Shown here piece by piece: positions 1-6,278 of a DNA stretch of 14,482 bases (within the stretch, counting starts at the first letter, position 1; each line of letters starts with the position of its first letter). Source of the DNA: Thiotrichaceae bacterium (GTDB lineage Bacteria > Pseudomonadota > Gammaproteobacteria > Thiotrichales > Thiotrichaceae). The notes below the pieces were generated by a model, which was not told the origin of the DNA, made no database searches, and was given only the letters and a program-made list of their open reading frames with translations. Position numbers and translations under genes: made by a program. Where the stretch lies: assembly GCA_027008665.1 (NCBI GenBank), contig JALVEA010000093.1, forward strand, positions 1-14,482, read 5' to 3'.

Positions 1-114
1 AGGAATGCGCTTAATCCCAATACTTTAGAAAGCCTAATTTTATTCAGCACTTCTTTTAAAAGGTTTGAAAACCAGTCTTTTTGTAAGAATAGCTTGTTTC
101 ATGTCTACCTTCAT
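1..114 (-). pseudogene. Possible broken start of a gene running off the left edge
   Basis: A minus-strand ATG at 114-112 has a good ribosome binding site (GAGGG, three bases before the ATG). It opens only 24 codons (MKVDMKQAILTK...) before a TAA. The next frame stays open from about position 100 to the window edge and reads like coding sequence (KDWFSNLLKEVLNKIRL). A one-base frameshift soon after the start would join them. I do not recognise the protein, and the fragment is too short to exclude chance. Confidence 0.2.
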
Positions 115-253
115 TAACCCTCAGACCAATAGTGAAGAAGAACAGAAAAAAACTGAAAACAGTTCCTGAGGTTGAGCTTTTCTTTCCACCAAACCCTGTT
201 CATACCACCTAAAAATCTCATAATAAATCCTCGTTTGGATGTGAGGAAAAATA
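115..253. other. Intergenic stretch without a supported gene
   Basis: An open frame on the minus strand (121-444) lies mostly antisense to the DUF4087-like gene. Its remaining tail shows no recognisable motif, and a 22-codon plus-strand frame at 101-169 is also unsupported. I see no clear terminator or promoter here. Confidence 0.4.
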
Positions 254-1147
254 TTATTTTTCAAATCGACATTGTTTTGGTACAACATCTCGCGTCCAAT
301 CTGATGCTTTAACGGCTTTTTTTGCGATAGTAAAGGCAGTCCCATTGTGCTTGCCTTTTCGATTAAGGAAATTAATATCACAACTTTGCGTCGCAGTGGG
401 ATCTCGCACCACCTCATATTGATAACGATACCCTGCAACCACAAATTGCTTATGACGATAAGCTAAAATAATCGTTTCACTGCTAAGGCTCGCTGATTCT
501 CGGTGTTCAGATTGAATTATTAAAGAACCTTTATTATTTGTTTTAAGAGATACTTTTTGACCGACTATTTGCATAAAATCAGTAAGACTTTTAGAAAGTA
601 CCTGTTTCATTTCCCCTTTCTCTTCCTCTAGCTTGGAATCTCCAAAATAAAGATATAAATAATCATCCGAGACTAAGATCGCCTTATCCAACTGCCCATC
701 GCCATTAAAATCTGCCTCTAACACATCAGAGACCCTATCCACTTTAAGATACTCCTCTTTATTAGCGCTATAAATATTAGGTAACTCTCTATCTTCTAAG
801 CATCTTTTAAGCAAAAGTGATTTACTTTTTTTATATATTTCTAAAATCCTGCGATTTTTCTTATTTGTTTTTACATTAAGACAAACACAAGAAAAGCCAT
901 AATTACCATTAATTCTAACAAATTCATTATCATTGCTTTCAGGCATATTATCCCAAGATTGATCAGAAAGAGGAGAAGACATTCCTTGCTCAGAAAGCCC
1001 CCATTCGCCCTCCTTATCAATAAAATAAAAATTAGCAGGGGTTGGGTTAAGCAACCAACCACAGCGATACTCCTTCGCTATTAAAGGTGCTGTCATAAAT
1101 GTGCTTAAAAATACAAAGATAATTTTTTTATACATGATATATATCAT
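254..1147 (-). CDS. Secreted DUF4087-like protein, function unknown
   Basis: The protein is 297 aa. A signal peptide covers about residues 5-24 (hydrophobic core, cleavage after PLIA), so it should be exported. Residues 25-125 resemble DUF4087: a CGWLLNPTPANF start, a Trp-rich middle, then GNYGFSCVCL and a late Cys near LLLKRC. Residues 140-170 contain DFNGDGQLD, which fits the DxNxDGxxD calcium-loop pattern seen in FG-GAP and EF-hand-like repeats, followed by a YLYLYFGD strand. The second Met (ATG at 1135-1133) may be the true start, because it gives the cleaner signal peptide and lies downstream of an AAGGA site. The gene stands alone with no operon partner. Family membership is from recognition of the N-terminal pattern. 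The role is unknown. Confidence 0.75.
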   Translation of the reverse strand: MIYIMYKKIIFVFLSTFMTAPLIAKEYRCGWLLNPTPANFYFIDKEGEWGLSEQGMSSPLSDQSWDNMPESNDNEFVRINGNYGFSCVCLNVKTNKKNRRILEIYKKSKSLLLKRCLEDRELPNIYSANKEEYLKVDRVSDVLEADFNGDGQLDKAILVSDDYLYLYFGDSKLEEEKGEMKQVLSKSLTDFMQIVGQKVSLKTNNKGSLIIQSEHRESASLSSETIILAYRHKQFVVAGYRYQYEVVRDPTATQSCDINFLNRKGKHNGTAFTIAKKAVKASDWTRDVVPKQCRFEK

Positions 1148-1275
1148 TTCCTTAGAAAATAGAGAGAACTTAAAAAGGATAGAATAATAATGATATTTAG
1201 CAAGTTTATGATAATAGGCTGTGCAAGGATATTTGATATTAGAGAGAATTATTTATCTGAAATCTGAAAAACGAT

Positions 1276-1298
1276 AGACGAGTTTGTAAAACCCGTCT
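1276..1298 (-). terminator. Hairpin 3' of the truncated haemoglobin gene
   Basis: AGACGAGTTT, loop GTA, AAACCCGTCT. In minus-strand RNA this is a 10-bp stem with one G-U pair; in plus-strand RNA the same position is an A-C mismatch. Read on the minus strand it lies 20 bases past the haemoglobin stop and is followed by ATCGTTTTTC, so it probably terminates that transcript. It is closely related in sequence to the hairpin at 3651-3675. Confidence 0.6.
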
Positions 1299-1317
1299 AG
1301 TTAGATAAGATTAAATA

Positions 1318-1686
1318 CTATTTACACAAAACATCAGCACGAGTGCTTTCTACAATTTCTCCTGCCTCTACAATCAGCTCCTCAGGTACGTTCATATCAC
1401 GCATCGCTTTCACTAAGTTTTCAACAGTCGCGTCAAAATGCTCATCGTTTAAGCCTTTGTGATCCACTAAATGTTGATGTGCTGAACGCATATCCTTACC
1501 TGCATAACCATTATCAGCCCCTAGAGCAAAAGCAATAAATTCTGCTTGATGTCGGCGTTGTTTTTCCATATTGATATTAGTGAAAAAATGGCTGACACGA
1601 TCATCGTCTAACATGTACTCGTAAAAACGATCTACAGTTGCTTCAACCGCTGCTTTACCGCCAATTTTTTTAAAGATAGTACGCAT
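1318..1686 (-). CDS. Group I truncated haemoglobin
   Basis: The protein is 122 aa, the normal size for a group I (trHbN-type) 2-on-2 globin that binds haem and handles oxygen or NO in the cytoplasm. Visible marks are an early GG, a helix-B tyrosine in RFYEYML (Y22 or Y24), HFF at 33-35, Gln/His residues in the E helix (QRRHQAEF), the GYAGKDMRSAHQHL loop, and the proximal haem ligand His83 in GLNDEHFD. The ATG is set by an AAGGGG ribosome binding site about five bases upstream. The gene is monocistronic and divergent from the HupE-like pair. NO detoxification is the best-known role for relatives, but here it is an inference. Confidence 0.93.
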   Translation of the reverse strand: MRTIFKKIGGKAAVEATVDRFYEYMLDDDRVSHFFTNINMEKQRRHQAEFIAFALGADNGYAGKDMRSAHQHLVDHKGLNDEHFDATVENLVKAMRDMNVPEELIVEAGEIVESTRADVLCK

Positions 1687-1753
1687 ATTAACCCCTTAAT
1701 TGTTTAGCCCATAAGAAAATTAACAATATAATATACAGCTTGCCTTAAGGTAA

Positions 1754-1782
1754 TTGATAAATGTCATTTTTTTAACTATAAA
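1754..1782 (+). promoter_or_regulatory. Sigma70 promoter of the HupE-like operon
   Basis: TTGATA (1754-1759) and TATAAA (1777-1782) are each one base off consensus and are separated by exactly 17 bases. Transcription would begin near 1789, about 95 bases before the first start codon, and inside the Fur-like box. Confidence 0.6.
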
Positions 1783-1786
1783 AAAT

Positions 1787-1805
1787 GTTAATAACAATCA
1801 TTCTC
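1787..1805. promoter_or_regulatory. Candidate Fur box
   Basis: GTTAATAACAATCATTCTC matches the 19-bp Fur consensus GATAATGATAATCATTATC at 15 of 19 positions. It begins 4 bases after the -10 hexamer, where bound Fur would block RNA polymerase. This is a match by eye; the Fur protein of this organism is not in the window. Confidence 0.5.
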
Positions 1806-1865
1806 GTGCGGAGAAGCAAATAACTAACTCTATTTACTAATAAAGCCCTAGACCTTGAGAGTTAT

Positions 1866-1880
1866 CTCTATAAAATAGAG
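1866..1880 (+). promoter_or_regulatory. Small hairpin covering the ribosome binding region
   Basis: CTCTAT, loop AAA, ATAGAG: a perfect 6-bp stem ending three bases before the ATG at 1884. The only Shine-Dalgarno-like bases (AGAG) lie in its right arm, so the fold would reduce initiation. It is short and AT-rich and may be incidental. Confidence 0.3.
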
Positions 1881-1883
1881 CAA

Positions 1884-2486
1884 ATGATACTTTTTCTTCG
1901 CTTATCTCTTTTTATTTTTCTTCTTATTGCACCTGAAACTGTGCTGGCTCACAGTCCTATCAAGGGGATTGGTGCTTTTTTCAATGGTATATTGCATCCA
2001 CTATTAGTACCTGCTCAGGTACTCGCTATATTTTCCTTAGGTCTATGGTATGGGCAGAATCAACCTACTGAAAATAAGAGGTCGGTTATTTTTTATTTAA
2101 TCGCCCTTATTTTTGGCTTAGTTGCTACACGATTTTTACCCGCTGATAATGATGTCTCCATTATTTTATTACTAGGAGCAACAATTATCGGCTTGCTGAT
2201 TATCAGTAATTATAGATTAGCTAAATCTGCTTATCGTATTGTAGGTCTATTATTTGGTTTTATTCTTGGTCTGGATTCTGTTCAAGATGGACTCAACCTT
2301 AAAGCAACATTGCTTGCATTATTTGGTAGCGGCGTGGGTATTTACTTTTTATTATTATACTTTATGGCATTATCTGAGAGTTTTAGTGAAAAAACATGGC
2401 AAAATATCGCGGTACGTGTACTTGCATCGTGGATAAGTGCAAGTGCGTTAATGGTGTTAGCGCTTAACTTTGCAGGTAAAGGCTAA
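1884..2486 (+). CDS. HupE/UreJ-family membrane protein (putative metal permease)
   Basis: The protein is 200 aa. An N-terminal signal segment has predicted cleavage after VLA at residue 22, which would leave His23 (HSPIKG) as the mature N-terminus, a HupE-like feature. About five or six membrane helices follow. The first carries the His-Pro motif (NGILHPLLVP, H38-P39). HupE and UreJ proteins are known or proposed nickel (sometimes cobalt) transporters, but the usual downstream Asp/His pair is absent: VPAQVL stands where relatives often have His. No hydrogenase or urease gene is nearby. The TAA overlaps the next ATG by one base (TAATG), so the two proteins are translationally coupled and probably work together. 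The substrate is unproven. Confidence 0.75.
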   Translation: MILFLRLSLFIFLLIAPETVLAHSPIKGIGAFFNGILHPLLVPAQVLAIFSLGLWYGQNQPTENKRSVIFYLIALIFGLVATRFLPADNDVSIILLLGATIIGLLIISNYRLAKSAYRIVGLLFGFILGLDSVQDGLNLKATLLALFGSGVGIYFLLLYFMALSESFSEKTWQNIAVRVLASWISASALMVLALNFAGKG

Positions 2487-3640
2487 TGTTATTTTTAAAA
2501 AACTCTTTTCTAATTATTTTCCTGTTCCTCCTGCCTCTAACAAGCTATGCCGACCTTGTAAAACCTGCTTTAATTGAAATTACCGTTACTAAACAAGGTG
2601 ATGTTGATATTGAAATTCGAGCCAGTATTGAAGCGTTGCTAACAGGTATTAACGGCCGCTATAAAAATACCAAGGATGCCCCCAATGCGGATGAATATGA
2701 TCTATTAAGACGCATGAATAGCGAGCAATTACTGTCAAAATTCAAGGCATTTGAAACGACTTTTTTAAATAAAGTGAAATTAATTGATAATACCAATCAA
2801 AAAATTTCCCTGCGTATAAAGCAGGTTGAAATTCCTTTACGCGGTTATGTCAAAGTACCACGAATTAGTGTGATAAAACTTGTTGGCAAAGTGGATTTAT
2901 CGGCTAAGTCTTTACAATGGTATTACCCTTTATCTTTTGGTGATCATGCGGTTAGATTACGACAGGTTGATACGCTAAAGAAAAAATTCCACTGGTCTGA
3001 ATGGCAGTGGTTGCGTACCGATAAACTCAGCTCCCCTCTATCACTGACAGAGATCGTTAGGCATAAACCGCTTTATGAAACCATTGGAAATTATATTGAA
3101 CTAGGCTATAAACATATATTACCCAAAGGGACAGATCATATATTATTTATCCTTGGGCTATTTCTCTTCTCCAGTGCCTTACGCCCTTTGCTATGGCAAA
3201 TCACCATGTTTACCATTGCGCATACAATTACATTAGGTTTAGCAATGAACGGTCTTTTTGATTTACCAGAAAGAATCGTGCAACCCTTAATTGCCCTCTC
3301 CATTGTCTATGTCGGGGTAGAAAATGTATTTAATAAAAGCTTACAAAAAAGCCGCCTAATCTTAGTTTTTGCCTTTGGTTTATTACACGGCTTAGGCTTT
3401 GCCAATATGTTAGCTGACTTTGGAATGCCCGATAACGCCTTTGTAACAGCACTGATTAGTTTTAATATCGGTGTAGAATTCGGGCAACTAAGCATATTAT
3501 TAATGGCATTTTTATTCATTGGATTATGGTTTGGAAAAAGAGACTGGTATAAAGCCTTAGTCATTAACCCAGCCTCCCTTATTATTGCAGCCATTGCATT
3601 TTACTGGTTTATAGATCGACTAGATTTAGGACTTATTTAA
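2486..3640 (+). CDS. HupE/UreJ_2-type membrane protein with periplasmic domain
   Basis: The protein is 384 aa. A signal peptide (residues 1-22, cleavage near SYA) is followed by a roughly 180-residue beta-rich, charged periplasmic region, then from residue 207 a six-helix membrane domain. Family motifs are clear: GYKHILPKGTDHILF (H210, D217, H218), FTIAHT (H246), FGLLHGLGFA (H301) and FNIGVEFGQ (E331). These polar residues within membrane segments suit a metal path. It is the second gene of a coupled pair. Proteins of this type are usually annotated as HupE/UreJ-like with no defined substrate. The large periplasmic domain may capture the metal or a partner, which is an inference. Confidence 0.8.
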   Translation: MLFLKNSFLIIFLFLLPLTSYADLVKPALIEITVTKQGDVDIEIRASIEALLTGINGRYKNTKDAPNADEYDLLRRMNSEQLLSKFKAFETTFLNKVKLIDNTNQKISLRIKQVEIPLRGYVKVPRISVIKLVGKVDLSAKSLQWYYPLSFGDHAVRLRQVDTLKKKFHWSEWQWLRTDKLSSPLSLTEIVRHKPLYETIGNYIELGYKHILPKGTDHILFILGLFLFSSALRPLLWQITMFTIAHTITLGLAMNGLFDLPERIVQPLIALSIVYVGVENVFNKSLQKSRLILVFAFGLLHGLGFANMLADFGMPDNAFVTALISFNIGVEFGQLSILLMAFLFIGLWFGKRDWYKALVINPASLIIAAIAFYWFIDRLDLGLI

Positions 3641-3650
3641 GCCAAACGTG

Positions 3651-3675
3651 TGGACGGGTTTGCAAAATCCGTCCA
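3651..3675 (+). terminator. Hairpin 3' of the HupE-like operon
   Basis: TGGACGGGTTT, loop GCA, AAATCCGTCCA: an 11-bp stem with one G-U pair in plus-strand RNA, starting 11 bases after the stop. No long U-run follows, so it may stabilise the 3' end rather than terminate on its own. It is homologous to the hairpin at 1276-1298 read on the other strand, so the pair looks like a dispersed repeat. Confidence 0.5.
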
Positions 3676-3876
3676 GCTAAGCTAGCTGAAGAATATATAA
3701 CGATAAAGTAAACTTCCCCCCAGTTACCCCCCCCATCGGACTAGCTTTTTCGTAAAACACACCGTTCTATAATATAGCAAATATCAGCCTCGCCTAATGG
3801 CATCAGCATCGGAAAAGCTAAAACTTTCACTCCTCTTGGAACGTGGAAACTAGGGAAATTCAGGCAAAAACCAAAC
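3676..3876. other. Non-coding gap with C-tracts and inverted repeats
   Basis: There is no open frame of interest. Two cytosine runs (6 at 3716-3721, 8 at 3727-3734) are separated by AGTTA. A TAGCTTTTTCG segment (3742-3752) is matched by an imperfect reverse copy CGGAAAAGCTA at about 3809-3819, which would form a long-loop hairpin. This may be the remains of a small mobile repeat. Confidence 0.35.
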
Positions 3877-3957
3877 CGTAGGATCAGTGGAGTCTGCTTA
3901 ACCGATTATTCTATAGCACGGTCTTGGTCGGTTACGCAAAGCCTCACCGACCCTACG
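3877..3957. repeat. REP-like inverted-repeat element
   Basis: The outer arms CGTAGGATC (3877-3885) and GACCCTACG (3949-3957) pair with one mismatch. A perfect inner hairpin GGTCGGT (3926-3932) / ACCGACC (3946-3952) lies inside. Read on the minus strand, the inner part is CGTAGGGTCGGTGAGGCTTT then GCGTAACCGACC. From memory this resembles a widely dispersed intergenic repeat of proteobacteria and cyanobacteria that starts GTAGGGT and ends GTAACC. Confidence 0.5.
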
Positions 3958-3971
3958 CCACTTGTAATCAT

Positions 3972-4898
3972 TTATTTTGTTGCTTGAATTCTTTGCTTAA
4001 TTTTTCGCCTCATTATTTTCTGCAACAAAAATTCTAATATGACCGCAAAAAGAGCAAAGCTGATAAGAATGCTAATAACATGGTCTAATGCTTTAGATGT
4101 ATAAATAAGATGGAGATTGAGCCAATAGCAACAATTTGGGATAAGTCAAACCATAGCAATGAAATAATAATCAAAATCCCCGTAATAAGTACTCCTTCTT
4201 TGCTATGAGCGATTGGCCTCCCAAATTCTGCAGGAAGCTCACCATCTTTAGCTAGTTGATAGTTGATAGTTGATAGCTAATATTAGTAATAACTCTAAAT
4301 CCTTCATACGCCAAAAAAGTAATAGAAAGACTAAAGAATATGTTATTTGTAGGCGGATAGTCGCTTGGAGACAAAAGTTCGGGATTGAGTGTTATGATCC
4401 CCGTAATTGACAAGCCTGCTAGAACAATAAATTTAATTCCAACTGTAATTTTTTCCCAAATGGCAACATCCTGTGCTCCTTTAAGGTTAATGAAAACAAA
4501 TAAAATAATGATACCCATTGAAAAAATGTGTTTCCAGAACAATTGATTAATATCTAATGGTAAAAAAGTGATTGCATAATTACCAAATGCTTTAGCAATC
4601 AAACTCAGAACAACAACTGCGGATAAATATAGTATAATACCCATACTACCCGTAAAAATGCCTGATCCAAATGCTTGAGATAAATGCTCAACAATCCCCC
4701 CAGAAGACGGATAGCGCGCCCCTAACCGTCCCAAAGAATAACCACAATTACACCACTAATGATAAATGAAATATAAACAGCATTCCCAGAAATTGCGCTC
4801 ACTTCGCCAAGTAATGCAAAAATACCAGCCCCTACCATAGCACCAATACCCATTGAAACTGCTGACCAAAATCCTATTGGATTTTTTGATACATGCAT
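3972..4898 (-). pseudogene. Decayed APC-family amino-acid permease
   Basis: Pieces of one amino-acid/polyamine permease lie in order in different frames. From ATG 4898: NPIGFWSAVSMGIGAMVGAGIF, the typical first helix. A frameshift near 4738 (one base missing) joins this to GYSLGRLGARYPSSGG and on to FLAYEGFRVITN (4734-4252), which ends in a stop. A third frame resumes with LAKDGELPAEFGRP and SKEGVLITGIL, stops at TAG 4085-4087, and another frame then gives a C-terminal helix ending at TAA 3972-3974. The segment between VITN and LAKDGELP, normally many tens of residues, is missing and replaced by a heptanucleotide repeat. The remaining 927 bp are too short for an intact permease, so the gene cannot make a working transporter. 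Confidence 0.85.
4253..4276. repeat. Heptanucleotide tandem repeat TAGTTGA x3.4
   Basis: Three full copies (4253-4259, 4260-4266, 4267-4273) plus TAG. It sits exactly at the internal deletion of the permease pseudogene. The unit reads CTATCAA on the gene strand, and the gene's own sequence before GCTAAAGATGG (Tyr-Gln-Leu-Ala) supplies one copy, so slippage or recombination at this motif probably made the junction. Confidence 0.8.
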
Positions 4899-5204
4899 AA
4901 ATTATTCTTTTAATTTGTTTATTATTTTTTTACTACTCTTTAAAAACTCATGCAAACAGTGTTTATTTGATTATCAGTCGTTCCTGAACTCAAGTTAAGT
5001 AAAGAGTGCAGATAAGTTAATAGCGTGGTAATTTTAATCATGAGCAGTTGTTTGTTATTTATATGCTTTGTTAAAACTGCATATTGTAACAACTGCTTTT
5101 TTTACTCTAATTCTTCATGAATTTTAGCGAAGGTATTGATGCATTTAAAGATGCTTTTCTAACCTAGGAACTTCCTTAGTCAACCAATCTATAGAGGCAA
5201 ACGA
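4899..5204. other. Intergenic region upstream of nadA
   Basis: This is the former promoter side of the dead permease and the leader region of nadA. It contains the terminator-like hairpin at 5043-5103. I see no convincing -35/-10 pair and no recognisable NAD-responsive operator. The nadA ribosome binding site AGAGG (5193-5197) is seven bases before the ATG. Confidence 0.5.
5043..5103 (+). terminator. Long hairpin with U-tract upstream of nadA
   Basis: The outer arms AGCAGTTGTT (5043-5052) and AACAACTGCT (5088-5097) pair perfectly over 10 bp. An inner stem ATATGC (5061-5066) / GCATAT (5079-5084) closes a TTT...AAA loop. A run of seven T follows the outer stem. The form is that of a rho-independent terminator on the plus strand, but no plus-strand gene precedes it within 1.4 kb. 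It could end a small RNA or act as an attenuator in the nadA leader. Confidence 0.55.
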
Positions 5205-6257
5205 ATGAGCGCACACATAATCTCCCCAGTGATTCCTGAATACCCTGTTCCTGTGACAGCACAAATTGAATCATTAAATCCGCATTATAATGCAGAAAAA
5301 AAGCAACAAATTATTGAACAAATCAAGCAATTATTAAAAGAACAGGATGCGGTATTAGTTGCACATTATTATGTAGATGAAGATCTACAGCGTTTAGCAG
5401 AGCAAACGGGCGGTTATATTTCGGATTCTCTGGACATGGCAAAATTTGGTAATGCACATTCTGCCAAAACATTGATTGTTGCAGGGGTACGTTTTATGGG
5501 GGAAACGGCTAAAATTCTTACCCCTGAAAAACGGGTTCTGATGCCAACACTAGAGGCGGATTGTTCTTTAGATTTAAGTTGCCCTATTGAAGAATTCGCT
5601 CCTTTTTGTGATCAATATCCTGATCATACCGTGGTGGTGTATGCAAATACCAGTGCAGAGGTTAAAGCTCGTGCTGATTATGTGGTGACCTCTGGAATTG
5701 CTGTTGATCTTGTGAGATGGCTTGGCGAACAAGGAAAAAAAGTACTCTGGGCCCCTGATAAACATTTAGGGCATTATATTGAAAAAGTGACAGGGGTTGA
5801 AATGGTCCGTTGGCAAGGAAGTTGTATTGTACATGATGAATTTAAAAATCGTTCATTAGGTGAGCTTGCCGAAAAATACCCCGATGCGGGGATTTTAGTG
5901 CATCCTGAATCCCCTGAAAATATTATTGCAATGGCCGATTCCGTGGGTTCAACAACGCAAATTATCAATGCAGCAAAAACAATGCCGAATAAACAATTTA
6001 TTGTGGCAACGGATAAGGCTATTTTCTATAAAATGAAACAAGCCGCGCCTGATAAAGAATTTATTGCCGCCCCCACGCATGGCGAAGGTGCGACTTGTAG
6101 TAGTTGCGCTCACTGTCCTTGGATGGCAATGAATGGATTACATAATTTATTGCAAGTATTAAAAACAGGAAATAATGAGATTTTTGTTGATGAAGCGGTA
6201 CGTGTAAAGGCGTTGCAATCCACACAAAGGATGCTGGATTTTGCTAAAAGACTTTAA
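5205..6257 (+). CDS. nadA: Quinolinate synthase NadA
   Basis: The protein is 350 aa, full length. NadA condenses iminoaspartate (made by NadB) with dihydroxyacetone phosphate to give quinolinate, the first ring intermediate of de novo NAD synthesis, in the cytoplasm. Residues that bind the [4Fe-4S] cluster are in place: Cys120 (EADCS), Cys207 (QGSCIVH) and Cys304, the last in CSSCAHC at 298-304, a C-x2-C-x2-C motif as in the E. coli-type enzyme. Substrate motifs AHYYVDE (His54), SDSLDMAK and HPE (233-235) are also present. The gene is alone on the plus strand, convergent with gpsA with an 11-base gap. nadB and nadC are not in the window. Confidence 0.97.
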   Translation: MSAHIISPVIPEYPVPVTAQIESLNPHYNAEKKQQIIEQIKQLLKEQDAVLVAHYYVDEDLQRLAEQTGGYISDSLDMAKFGNAHSAKTLIVAGVRFMGETAKILTPEKRVLMPTLEADCSLDLSCPIEEFAPFCDQYPDHTVVVYANTSAEVKARADYVVTSGIAVDLVRWLGEQGKKVLWAPDKHLGHYIEKVTGVEMVRWQGSCIVHDEFKNRSLGELAEKYPDAGILVHPESPENIIAMADSVGSTTQIINAAKTMPNKQFIVATDKAIFYKMKQAAPDKEFIAAPTHGEGATCSSCAHCPWMAMNGLHNLLQVLKTGNNEIFVDEAVRVKALQSTQRMLDFAKRL

Positions 6258-6263
6258 AATTAA

Positions 6264-6278
6264 AGAGTTTAAAACTCT
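6264..6278. terminator. Possible shared weak hairpin between nadA and gpsA
   Basis: AGAGTT, loop TAA, AACTCT overlaps the gpsA stop codon. On the minus strand the hairpin is followed by TTTAATTTTAAAG, a T-rich tract. It is short and AT-rich, so termination is only a possibility. Confidence 0.3.

Noticed and set aside
121..444. 107-codon open frame on the minus strand
   Set aside because: About 60 percent overlaps the DUF4087-like gene in another frame; no motif, no good ribosome site.
1754..1767. FNR site in the haemoglobin/HupE gap
   Set aside because: Only the half TTGAT is present; the second half GTCAT does not match ATCAA.
3307..3594. 95-codon frame antisense to the second HupE-like gene
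   Set aside because: A shadow of a clearly conserved membrane protein, without its own motifs.
1884..3640. Part of a hydrogenase or urease cluster
   Set aside because: HupE/UreJ proteins often sit in such clusters, but no structural or maturation gene of either enzyme is present.
4253..4276. Start of a CRISPR array
   Set aside because: The unit is seven bases with no spacers; it is a simple tandem repeat.
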